64,000 nucleotides of DNA from Numida meleagris (Eukaryota; Chordata; Aves; Galliformes; Numididae), in assembly GCF_002078875.1 (NCBI RefSeq), contig NC_034414.1, positions 11,086,225-11,150,224 of the forward strand, in the 5' to 3' direction. A program made the position numbers and the translations under genes. The first letter of the stretch is position 1. Each line of letters begins with the position of its first letter. Shown piece by piece: positions 24,901 to 35,589 of the stretch. The notes under the pieces are model-generated. The model did not search any database and had not been told where the DNA came from. It worked only from the letters and a program-made list of their open reading frames with translations.

Positions 24901-25812
24901 CCTATCTCCCATTCTCTTTAGACAATATTTCCATTTGACCTCCTGATGTATTTTAATGGCTTTCCTTAAAAATCTGAATAATATCAAGGAGAGAAGACAA
25001 AACTAATGAGATGGCAGTGAAAGCTTAAGCATCTTCCCCTGGTTGTTTCATACCTCTGAATAGAAAGAACTAATTTGACTCCCTAACTTCAATGACTGCT
25101 AAATAGCATTGATGCTAATCAGCACATAGTTTAAGAAGTTGTGAACGATCCATGGTTTGTATGTTATTCCTATGTTCAAGTTAGTAGACCACACCTCTAT
25201 ATTTGAGTGGAAAACTACACAAAAATTATGACAAAACTAGCTCATAAGAAAGACAGTTTTTATTTGTTCTGTCTCTATCAAACCATTTCCTGAGGAAAAT
25301 TTGTCCAAATTGCCAAAGGAAGTAAAGAGCATTAATTGTATTAGAATTCCTATATTCGCAAATTCCATTACTGTTTGAAAAATCTAGCATTTAATATGTT
25401 TGGTTCAAAATTTTAAAATAACAATAACATAAGATTATTAAATGGTCTTCATAAGACATGTATAAATAAGTTGTTGTTATGTGTTACTGGATGGCTTATA
25501 GATGTCAAAATGTAGGCATGGGGGGAGGTTAAATTGCTTTGCTGTGTTTACACAGCATGCCACTGTCAGTCTTAGGAACAGAACTAAAGAGTCCCTAGTC
25601 TTAAACGTATTACCTACAACTTTTTTTTTGTAAGAATGGTCAATGTTCCCTAAATGACTAGTGTGCATGTTATTATTGCTTTATATAACTTTGGTTCTAA
25701 GTACATCCAATGCATTGAATAATAAAATAAATTAAGGTTTGTAAAGGTTAACTGAACCACAAAATATTCCCTGGAGTGAGCTTACTTTTAATTGGGGGTC
25801 TTTTCTTAATTG

Positions 25813-25829
25813 AAAAAAAAAAAAAAAAA
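25813..25829. repeat. A17 homopolymer
   Basis: Seventeen uninterrupted A in an A/T-rich context, followed within about 40 bp by a TTTTATT-type low-complexity stretch. Confidence 0.9.
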
Positions 25830-25931
25830 GAGTGAATGAGTGGACCTCCTATTTTTATTTATTTTTATTTTTTTAAAGATCATTTTCTGCAGTAGACCTA
25901 TGATCATCATTTTTTTGTCCTCTGTTTTTGT

Positions 25932-25950
25932 TTGTTGTTGTTGTTGTTTT
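25932..25950. repeat. (TTG)n short microsatellite
   Basis: About five TTG units embedded in a longer G/T-only patch (about 25922-25960). Read directly. Confidence 0.85.
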
Positions 25951-26213
25951 GTTCTTTTTTGCTTTCCATTTACCAGCATTTTTCTTATGTGGTTGAAAAG
26001 TCCTTAGCTTTACTCAGGGGAAAAGCCTCATGCTGAGAAGTAAGGAATCCCAGTTGTACACTTAATCAAAGTGGCATGCTCCACACTTTGTTTCTGAGTA
26101 ATTTCCGTAGCTAACTCATGTGATCTGTATGTTTTGCTTGCATGAATCAAGTCCAAAGTTTGAAAATGACTCAGTTGTTTTTCATGCTGACAGGCAAAGG
26201 AAAAGGGTTTTTT

Positions 26214-26233
26214 GGGGAGGTGGGGGGATGGGG
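26214..26233 (+). other. G-rich block, possible G-quadruplex
   Basis: The tract contains GGGG, GG, GGGGGG and GGGG runs separated by 1-2 nt, in otherwise AT-rich DNA. Three runs of at least four G and a further pair could form a quadruplex, allowing the long run to serve twice or a two-tetrad form. Folding is inferred, and no promoter or exon is visible beside it. Confidence 0.4.
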
Positions 26234-29200
26234 TTCAACTCAATTCAGGCTGCTGAAAGCAAACAAAAAAGATGATTTGAAACCCACATATACTAGGATG
26301 AAAGATTAGAGATACCAAACAATAACTGTCCAAACAAATTATTGATTGGAGTATCTGTATTAAATGATGTTTGTAGTCTCTACAAGTAGGATGATGGAAA
26401 ACACAGATTATGGCAGTGAAAGTAGATCAACAATGGAGTCTGATTCTTTGTTTCCACTTTTCAAAGGCTTTTTTCCCCTTTTTTCCCTTTTTTTTTTTTT
26501 TTGATAAAGCCCAGGAAATTGTTAGCAACATGCTGGTGGGAAACTATGGAAAAGAATATAAACTGTATCAGTGGTGCAGTTCTTATCCCAAGAGCTGTAT
26601 TGGTGGGTGTGGGAATAGCATGCTTTCAGTGTGAGCTGTTGCAATGAGATAGCATTGAGAAACCAGGGCAGAGAGCGGCTCAGATTTAGTCTAGGGAACT
26701 AAGGGCTTTATCCAGCAGTAATATGTATAAGGACAGACAATGTAGCACTATATTTAGTTTAACAACAAAGAACTGTAAAAGGATTTGATAGAAAGGGATT
26801 GGCAGAAAAGCTGAATATATCTGCACAGCGCAATAAGTATTTTTTTTAAAGGTATTCAACAGATATACTTACAACTTGAAACAACAAAACAACAGTAGTT
26901 AACTATACTAGATGTGATTATTTTAGAGTAGGGTTATTTAAAAACAATGAAGGCTTATTAGGAAAAGGACTCAGGAGGCAGCTAGTACTTTGTTGAATTT
27001 GGGAATAAGGTGCAAGCAGAGGCGTATGTGGAAAAGCAGGACTGACGGATCTTTTTTACAAAGGTCAGTTTTACTTACTGTAGTTTGATTTCTAGATAAA
27101 TTTATGGCCATCATCACTTGAAGATTATCCAAAATATATTAATCTCAGTCTCCCATTCAGTATACAGTTATTTTGTTTTGACATTTAAATGAAAACAAGT
27201 TTTGACTGCACGTTCTACAAGATACTACATGTTCATTGCCACTGCTGACATATTTGGCCAAAGGTGTGAGTGGTCAAATGATTCTGTACATCAGTGGTAA
27301 TTCTGCTTTGGGAAAGATTGCAGAACAAGAAAATCAGTATAGATCTGTCTTTTGCTCTTGTGTCTGGACACATGTTCTCTTTTCCAGCACAGGAAAATAC
27401 CATTCTAGCAAGGCAGGTAAAAATGATAAGGAATGTGAAGAGCTTTTCATATTTGTCATTTGATAGTAACAGGGAGGAACTCTGAAGATAAGAGCAAAGG
27501 CATCTCAGATGCAAAAAGATCATACAAATGGGTGTTTAGGTTAAAAGTATATAGATCTCAGTGGCATTGTTGGTAAAAATATCAATTGAATTGAGAAATA
27601 TACATAGCTAAACGTCTCTGCGGTGTGTGGACCTCTCTCTAAACTTTAAGTACCAAATTTTATTTTATGATTTTGTGACCTGCATGACTTCCATTAGGGA
27701 GTAAGCAGAAGCATCTAAATCCATTGAAATTCTTTTAAATGGAAAGATGCCCTCAGGAATCCCTCCTGTTGTGTATGAAAGTACAATTATGTGGTTAACA
27801 TTCTGAAATGTAAGTGAATGGCTGCTTCTCTGTGTATACTTTTTAGATTAATATTGTATAAAATGCTAGCCACATTGTCAGTCACTGGAACAGTGCTTTT
27901 TTCACTTTTGATGTTCCAGAATAATATGGCATCTTTCTGACCCCAAAATAGTCTACAGAGGTCTTCAGGCAGCCTGCTAGATATTCTAACATTATACCGT
28001 TTACTAGGTAAGATTCCTAAAAACATGGAAGACAGAGTTTCTGCATCTCCATTTCAAGTTTAAAAAGCAAACAAACAAAGAAAAGAAAACAAAGATCAGA
28101 AAATTTAAAAAGGTGAATGGAACTAATGAAGCCAGCTTACAGCTTAAATTTGAACAGCAAAATTGAAATGAGAAATTTGTTTTTCACAGTCTTACATGCA
28201 TTTATGAGATGCACCTTATAAAGTGTTCTTTCAGTTCCCAGTGAGTAAACAGACTATGTATGTCTATAATCTCATAGCTTCTCACTGGACATTCACTATA
28301 TATCTGCAGGCAGCAGAAAGGCTAAATAAAATTAATGAGGAAAAATGTCTTTTGGATTGGGGGAAGGGAGGTTTAGAGGCAAAATTGGAGTGAGTAGAGA
28401 CTTCTTAGCAACATATTTTCATTTATTTCACTGTAATATCTTTTTTTTTAAACTGCATATACTTCAAAGGTAATGCAAAATTGGAATTACGAATATCACT
28501 GCTTTGTAGTGAATGTATTGCAAGATTCTTAAATAATTAAATTATGCGAGTTCTTAAAATGGAGTGTAATTAGTCATTAATGAGCAAAATCTATTGCTGT
28601 GCAGAGTTGATATACTCCACACAGACTATACTTAAGTTTTACAGGATTTGGTTTAATTTCTAAATGCATATGTGTGGTAAAAATCAACTGTTGTATATCT
28701 TTTAAGATAATCCCTACATTAACTAGTAAGTTACATAATGTAGCAAATATTTAATTTTACTGTAATAAATTATAAATTTGTCAATGACTCAGTTTTCAGC
28801 TTCTGTTTAATGAGAATCTTGGTTTAGAAACTTGGTTAAAAAAAGGTTTGATGCTAACAAGGATTAATAAGTTTAAGAATGTTAGGCTTGGCTTACAAAG
28901 TTGTCAGTTTTTCATTCACAAACCCACTTCTCAAATTCACACTACACAAGATCTACACGAAAAGCATTGTCATCTAATGGCCCTCAGCTATAAGAACATA
29001 CTATACTGCATCTTTTTCTTAGTAAGCAAAGGGTAAGGAATGAATGGAACTTGATGCTCTCAGATGAGATCCAGGCAAATGCACATTCAAGGATTTGCAA
29101 AGAATTTACCTTTCTGTACATGGACTAAATTCACTAATACTGACCTGAGTAGATGTCTTACTGAAATCAAGGAATAGCACCCACCCTTCAAAGCCTCCAG

Positions 29201-29497
29201 AGTTATGTATATTGCTGAATTAAGCCAAACAAAAACAGAAGCTTCTTTGGATTGTTTGTTTAAAAGAATCCTTAATAAGCAGGAATAAACTAGGAATAGA
29301 TTCATGAACTGTTTCATTAAGAAAGCAAGTATTTTTTAATGTTGGCACTTCTGAGGAAAGTTAATCTTGGTTAAGTAAGTCCCATGTGTTTAAAACTGTG
29401 GTTAACATGAATTCATTGTAGGAGTTTGCTCCACAAGTTGGTCATTAAAAGCTCAATAGTGAGAGCTCTGTTTGGTGATCTAATTAAGGATCTTGCA

Positions 29498-30680
29498 AAG
29501 ATGGCCTTCTCTTCTCCAAGCTGCACAACTCCAACTCTCTCAGCCTGTTTTCACAGGGGAGGTGCTCCAGGCTTCTAATCATCTTTGTGGCCTTTCTCTG
29601 GACCCACTCAAGTAGGTCCAAGTTTTTATTATGTGGGGAGCCCAGAGCTGAATGCAGTTCTCCAGGTGGCGTCTCACAAGAGAGAAGGAGAATATCGCCT
29701 CCGTTGACTTTTCGGCCATACTTCTCTTGTTGCAGCCCAGGATACTTCAGACTCATGTACAACTTTTCATTCACCAGTACCCTCAGCTCCTTCTTTGCAG
29801 GGCTGCTTTCTATTCACTCATCATCCAGGTTGTGTCTGTGCTTGGGATTGCCCTGACCCAGGTGCAGGACCTAGTACTTGGCCTCCTTGAACTTCATGAG
29901 GTCCTCACAGGCCCAACTTTTGAGCCTGCCAAGGATCATCTGGATATCATTCCTCCCCTCCAGCATGTTGATAGCACCACAAAAACTTGCTGAGGGTGCA
30001 CTAAATACCACTGTTCATGTCACCAGCAGAGACATTAAGCAGTACTGGTCCCAGTACTGACCCCTGAGGGACACCACTTGTCACTGGTCTCCACTTGATT
30101 TTCAAGCCATTGACTGCAACTCTTTGAATGCGATCATACAGCCAGTTCCTTATTCACTCTCCATCTGTCAAATCCATGTCTCTTCAATTTGGAGATGAGG
30201 ATGTTGTGTGGAACATTGTCAAGTGTTTTGCACAAGTCCAAGTAGATTATGCTAATTTTTCTTCCGTTATCCACTAATGCAGTAACTCCATCACAGGCCA
30301 CCAGATTTATCAGGCACAATTTGCTCTTAGTGAAACCATACTGACTGTCACCAGTCGCTTCTTTGTTCCCTCTGTCTTAACATAGTTACCAGAAAAAGGA
30401 TATGCTTCATGATCTTGACAAATACAGGGTTTTTCAGAGACTGGCTGGCCTGTAGTTCCCTGGATCTTCCTTTTCACCCTTTCTGAAAATGGGGTTATAT
30501 TTTCCCTTTCACTTCTCAAGTGATGGGGAGTGGCTTAGCAACTTCATCTGCCAGTCCTGTCAGGACCCTCAGATGCATCTCATCAGTTCCTGTGGACTTG
30601 TGTACATTTAGATTCCTGAGGTGGTCTCAGATCTGATCTTTCCCTTCAGTGGGCTGTCCTTTATTATTCCAGTCCCTTTG
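29498..30680 (-). mobile_element. CR1 LINE internal segment lacking its 3' end
   Basis: This minus-strand CR1 is recognisable from about 29498 (the CTTCTCTTCTCCAAGCTGC zone, which encodes the usual LxSLEKRR segment) to about 30680. Between 29500 and 29700 the minus-strand frame reads LLEWVQRKATKMIRSLEHLP and then CENRLRELELCSLEKRR, both conserved CR1 ORF2 features. Further right it includes the reverse-transcriptase core. Unusually, the terminal 300 or so bases (3' untranslated region and octamer tail) are absent: left of 29498 the sequence is unique. CR1 copies are normally truncated at the 5' end, so a later deletion or rearrangement is likely. Stops and frameshifts show it is dead. Confidence 0.9.
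30134..30640 (-). pseudogene. CR1 ORF2 reverse-transcriptase core remnant
   Basis: Three adjacent minus-strand fragments match CR1 ORF2 in order. TDEMHLRVL followed by LADEVAKPL lies near 30540-30610. ITPFSERVKRKIQGTTGQPV, a degraded form of the DPGNYRPVSLT region, lies near 30440-30500. IIYLDLCKTLDNVPHNI, containing the first catalytic-aspartate motif of the reverse transcriptase (YLDLCKAFDTVPH in active copies), lies near 30200-30260. The order fits one element, but frameshifts between the pieces and stops prevent a product. Function is known for the family; this copy is inactive. Confidence 0.85.
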
Positions 30681-30887
30681 TCATTATGAATAGAATGAGA
30701 CTGGGAGAAGAATAATGCTACTCAGGATTCAGGATACAGCATTAGGGACCAGTGCACAGTAAATGTTCTTCATCAGAGGTAAAGGAGAAAAAAAAAATGT
30801 GATCATTCCTTTGTTCCTCTTTCCTGAAATACAGGAAATTCAACTTTAATATAAGTACTTTATCTTTTTAACTGACCAAACATTTGC

Positions 30888-30998
30888 ACAGGTTATCCAG
30901 AGATGCAAAGTCTCAGTCCTTGGAGGTACTCAAAACGTGATTGTACATGGCCCTGAGCAACCTGTGTGGTCCAGAGATGCCTTCCAAACTAAGCTTTT
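30888..30998 (+). mobile_element. Short CR1 fragment, plus strand
   Basis: About 110 bp that read like the CR1 3' region in plus orientation: GGTTATCCAGAGATGCAAAG, then TCCTTGGAGGTACTCAAAAC and GCCCTGAGCAACCTG, which correspond to the usual CR1 stretches for PREV/ESPSLEIFKSRL and VLGNLL. The octamer tail is missing. It lies about 200 bp beyond the minus-strand CR1 and covers the part that copy lacks, but in inverted orientation. It may be an independent insertion or a displaced piece. Confidence 0.75.
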
Positions 30999-33900
30999 TT
31001 CTTCCTCAACAGTTAGAATGAACATCTATGAAAGCAATGAAATTATAAGTGATTAAAAGAATTTGTTTTTCTTTTCTTAATGGTGTCAGTACATCTAAGA
31101 GGTTGAACTTCTCAAAATGCAAACAGACTTAAGCTTTATCAGTGAATAAGAGAATAATACTCAGCATTTTATCATTCCAAAATATCCTTGGTGATACATG
31201 TGCACCAGGCATGGTGTGACTGGTTCATTTGCCTCAACATAAGAACCAAATGAGGAAAAATTCGAAAAAGTAATGAAGGAGAAGAACATGGAAACTTCTG
31301 TAGTAGGAGAAATTAAAATTTCCAAAATAAGTTTTAGGCAACACTGCAAAGACATAATTTGACATGTATAAATTGTATACAGAATTATATTAACTGTTCA
31401 GTTCAAGAATTTGCTTAAAAAGGAGATAAGCAATGGAATCAAAAGCTAAACATACAGTTTTGTTAAAGTGTTCTTTCAATCAAAGAATTGTTCACTTCTG
31501 AGGGGAGAGGATCAGAATACTAAGTGTTATATTTTTCTGTAGGATCGTTCAAATTATTAATAGTAAGTACATCGAATATATGGGATGGTCAAAAGGAGTT
31601 CTGATTTGTGAGTACAATGTAGTCTTTCATGTATATTATACTTCCGAATTTTCATAAGATCCATAATCTTCTTCATACAGGAATATTCCTGCTGAAGAGG
31701 AGGTAACGCAGTCTCCTTGCACTAGGGGACCATTAGTATTTGATTAGGATGTGCTACCAAGTCCAAACTTGCCCTAAAATGTTGGAAGCTGATGTAAGAG
31801 ATGAAAATATGTGGTGACACAGTATATTTGCTGAATTTATTTGCATACAGTGGAGGAACTGTTGCTCTGCTAGTTTTGTTTGTATTGTATTCTTACTTCA
31901 AATATTATCAAGCACCCACAGAATAAGAAGGTGAATCATTTTCATTATTTTTAATGAATAATTAGTGTTAATCAGAACTTTAAAGTTTTTTTTTTTAGTG
32001 GCTCCTTTGAAAGTCACTATAAAATTGTAAAGCATTATCATTCAACTATCTAGTAATGATTAAATTTAAAACAAAATATTTCAAATTCTTAAAAACTGGT
32101 AGATTAGCTATTTTCTTGGCAGTGTTTGCAAAACACGCTGAAAAATGTCTTGTTTTTAAATTATGTTAAACTGGTAGCAAAAATACATATGGTTACTTTC
32201 ACTGCTGAAGATGTGCTGCTGTGTGTTGATCATCCTTTACTGCATTTTGAATGATAGTTAGTCTGTGGGGACCAGTGAAGACCTCCAATTAATTATTACT
32301 GGAGAACATGAAATCATAAACAAAATTCCTTGTAATAAATTTTTAAAATGAGATTGCATGTTTTATTTACGGTACTGGTCCATTTTGGGGCTTTAAATCT
32401 ATGAACGAAAACAAACATGCTTTTTATCAAACTGAAATAAAAAATATCAATAGTATTTCTTTCTTATCAAAGTAGGACACAATATATGAACTGGACTTCT
32501 AAATAACTGTGGAAAGAAAAGCAAGGGAAGAGGAAGAAAACATTCATCTCTCTTTATTTCATAGAATGTGACTGAGAATATGTATAAACAGTATGGAAAA
32601 TAGCAAATGCTTCCAAGATAAGAGACAGCTATTAACCATTAAAGTAGCTGATATGAAGGAATTACTTTATAGGAAGCATTTATTAAAAACAGAGCTACTG
32701 ACCAAGAACTCTCATAATTATCACATATATTTGTTTGCATCAGAAATTGGTTTGGTTTTTGGCAGAAAAGCAGCAATGCTTAGCATATAGGATAGTTTTA
32801 AATAAGTTTGGAGCCAAAATCCTAACAAACGTACTGCTAAAGCTGTTCCTTATCCCATAAGGATCATAGATGAGACTAAAAAACAAAAAACTGAAGTATA
32901 ATAGAATAGTAAAATGAACTGAGAGTCATAGTAGTCTTTCATTTGAGTCCTGTATCTCTTTTTTTTCACTTTCACTTTCATTTGTCTTTTAGATTGCAGA
33001 TTAAATCAAACTGTCTGGAAAATGCAAAGAACACAATAGATATGCTGCATTTTGATGGACAAATATTAGTAGATGAGACTTCCATTCCACGTTCCATTTC
33101 CACTGAAATTTCATGTGGAAATTCTGTCTTATTTTTTTTCCTGCTATGAGCAATATGCTTTCTTTCCCTCATTCCATCAAGAGAATTTCTCCCATCATCT
33201 TATCAAACTGGTTCACCTTTTCCTCAACTCTGACTATTATCAATTTACTTGCAAATTCATAGGACAAGGATATCTCAAAATGTTGTCTGACTCTGGGAGC
33301 AGTGTAACCACACCATGATATCAAAATATTTTTTAAGCAAAAAAGTTTATCAGAATGATGAGTGTCTACTGAAGTCTGCAGGCTATTTGGAGAGCTTAAT
33401 GCAGAAGTATCTACAGATCTAGTAACCTGGAAACTGCTGCTCCAGGTGAATCCAGTAGTTCTTATCAGTAGATTATTTGGACAGCTTTAACTAATGCCAC
33501 TGATTTTGGTACTAGCCAAATAGACTACTTTTTCCATTACCTATATTGCTGTCTTTCCTTTTAATTCATAGGGCTTTATAAAGTTGCCAACATAGCATCA
33601 GGACAATGCTGTATGACGCTTGATATTCTTAAATTTCTTTAATATCATTTTGATACCATTCCATGTAATTTACACAGTTCCTTTCATCCTCTTTAGAAAA
33701 GATGTCATTAAATCATTTTCCCACTACACGCTAACTTTGTTTTAGGTGCATTATTATTCTCATGGAGCTGTGGCTACTTACTTCTCCTTCAGTCTCTTAG
33801 TCCCTGAAAGGAAAGCAAATGCAGAAATTAAGTTCTCTTGGCTCTCCTTGATGATTGGAGAAGCATTCCTGCAACTCTTTCTAAGAAATTGTTGCTAATT

Positions 33901-35041
33901 GCTGTGAAGCTATTCCTTCTCCTCCAGTTCATTATTTTTATTTCTGTTCCCAGAATGAGAGAGGAGTGAGCTACAAGCAACCTAACCTTATTACTATAAG
34001 ACTGCAACACTTTTGCCAGTGGTCAACTCAGTCATCCTTCTTTTTTATAGCAACTGAATACACAGGCATATTTCTGGTCTATGGGCTTTCGTTCAGATCA
34101 CTGATCACGTTGGAAGGTGGAATGTGGCACTGTCAATTTTTACAAAGCCCAGGGAAAGCATTTGAGAAGTGCAACAAAAATACTAATTCATAATCTGCAG
34201 AGGGACTGCCAGCAAGCCTTGTTTATCAATATTCAGACCTTTAATACACAGAAATTCATGTGTCCCACTAGGTGTTGAGGAAAAAAGTCAGTCACAGTGC
34301 TCTCATCTGTGGGCCTGAGAAGTGGAGCCTTTTATATACTCACTCTCAGTTAATTGTGTTGGGTCTTTTTTTTTTTTTTTTTGTTTATTTGTTAACAAAA
34401 GGATTTGTAACTGAACATAGCTACTGAAGGAGTAAAAAGATACATATACAGAGGGAAAAATGTTCATCCAGTATGGAAAGAAGGATGGAATATTTTACTA
34501 GCTTGTAATACGTCCAGGGACTACAAAACCAGTGGAAAAGTAGTTTAGTCTAATATCTATCCTAAGAAAAGCAAAATATGCTGTTTCCTTACATATCAAT
34601 GCAGTATGGTGTTGTCAGTCACTGTTTAGGTACAGAGTTACTGGTCACCATATGGAAGATTTTCCAGGATCTGGGCAATATGTGATTTTTACCAAAAGAA
34701 ATTCCATTTTGAATCAAGGGTAGGATTCCATAAATGATATGGACTAGTGGAAAGGACTAGAAGAATTTCTTCGAGAGAGTAATAAGCTCAAGTATGAACA
34801 TCATAATTAGGGTCATCTCATAAATTCAGTTGTCTAAAGGTTAGTTGTCTAACATAAGCTCTCATTCTAGACTCATTTTACAGCTGAGGGATGGGAAGTA
34901 GGCACCTTCAGACAGGAAATGCTCCTAGCAGTATTAGACAGTAACTTCAGGGATAGATCACATGCTGGGCAAACCTAGACAACCAAATTAGAAAACTAAT
35001 ATCTTGACGTCTGAAGATATTTAAGATTATTACAGAATTTG
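30999..35041. other. Unique AT-rich DNA
   Basis: No transposon or gene recognised. It contains a T17 run at 34366-34382. It also contains a strong isolated acceptor-like pyrimidine tract ending ...TTTGTCTTTTAG near 32991, followed by an open stretch but no good donor; I did not accept that as an exon. Confidence 0.55.
34366..34382. repeat. T17 homopolymer
   Basis: Seventeen uninterrupted T, read directly. No adjacent retroposon body was recognised on either strand. Confidence 0.9.
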
Positions 35042-35589
35042 TACATGGGTAGCCCTGAAAGTAATGCCTCATATTTATTTCCACAGAAGTGACAACAGAA
35101 ACAAAGAGCACAATAACACTATTTGATAGATCACATTCTCAGCTCTAATACACTGTTTTTCAACATAGTCACCAACATTAGCTATGCATTTTTACCAGAC
35201 ATGAACAAGAGCCTGCATTCCACACTCATAAAAATCTGCACCACCAGAGGTGACATGTTGCCATTGCTGAAACGCATCACCTACTGCCTCACTGTGCTCA
35301 CATGCAGTGTTTGGTCTCCATAAACATTCAGCAAGCAATGATGAATGTCCATGGGTACAATTTTTTCTACATGGAAAGATTCAATTATACACCTTTGTTT
35401 CATCCACACTTCTGTATCAGACACCATTGTGTCAGACTGCCCTTTGCTGCCATCTGTCACATGGCAACAACATGTAACAGAGTATTGTTGGGAAGGTTCA
35501 GCCTCTACTACCATGTTACCAACATCTGCCTCTGATGTTGCAGGCCAACATAATAAAATAGGCAGCATTACTTCTGGGGCAGACCTTTA
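35042..35589 (-). mobile_element. Non-autonomous mariner transposon (Galluhop-like), both ends present
   Basis: An internally deleted Tc1/mariner element of about 545 bp. The left end GGGTAGCCCTGAAAGTAATG and the right end, which on the other strand reads GGTCTGCCCCAGAAGTAATG, are imperfect terminal inverted repeats. TA dinucleotides flank the element (35042-35043 and 35588-35589), as expected for mariner target duplication. The minus strand keeps the first 50 or so codons of a transposase and, after a deletion, a degraded C-terminal piece. A related fragment lies at 3355-3499. Galluhop-type mariners are known from chicken; the name here is by remembered similarity. It cannot move by itself. 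Confidence 0.88.
35130..35427 (-). pseudogene. Mariner transposase remnant, N- and C-terminal pieces joined
   Basis: Reading from an ATG at 35427 on the minus strand, the frame begins MVSDTEVWMKQRCIIES and continues ...LLNVYGDQTLHVSTVRQ, the pattern of the DNA-binding N-terminus of mariner transposases. It stops near 35279. Further on, about 35130-35240 encodes FMSVECRLLFMSGKNA with a stop, then LMLVTMLKNSVL. This is a decayed version of the C-terminal W/G-K-C-I-A...GDYVEK segment of mariner transposases. The central catalytic DDD region is missing. In an intact element this enzyme cuts and pastes the transposon; this copy makes nothing active. Confidence 0.75.

Larger units (their letters stand above)
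19316..29497. other. Repeat-poor AT-rich stretch
   Basis: About 10 kb with no transposon I can name and no supported gene. It contains simple sequence (A24 at 21902, A17 at 25813, a TTG tract at 25932), a G-rich block at 26214, and an isolated ATG in ideal Kozak context beside a splice donor at 20399-20433. Open frames here (up to 116 codons, minus strand 21164-21514) show no domain, are rich in codons expected from AT-rich DNA and were not accepted as genes. Confidence 0.55.

Noticed and set aside
29587..29993. Two overlapping plus-strand open frames of 89 and 113 codons
   Set aside because: Antisense shadows of CR1 ORF2 in the element at 29498-30680.
32992..33149. Open frame after a very strong pyrimidine tract ending TCTTTTAG
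   Set aside because: No consensus donor follows within the open region and the translated peptide matches nothing I recognise. The tract alone is not enough.
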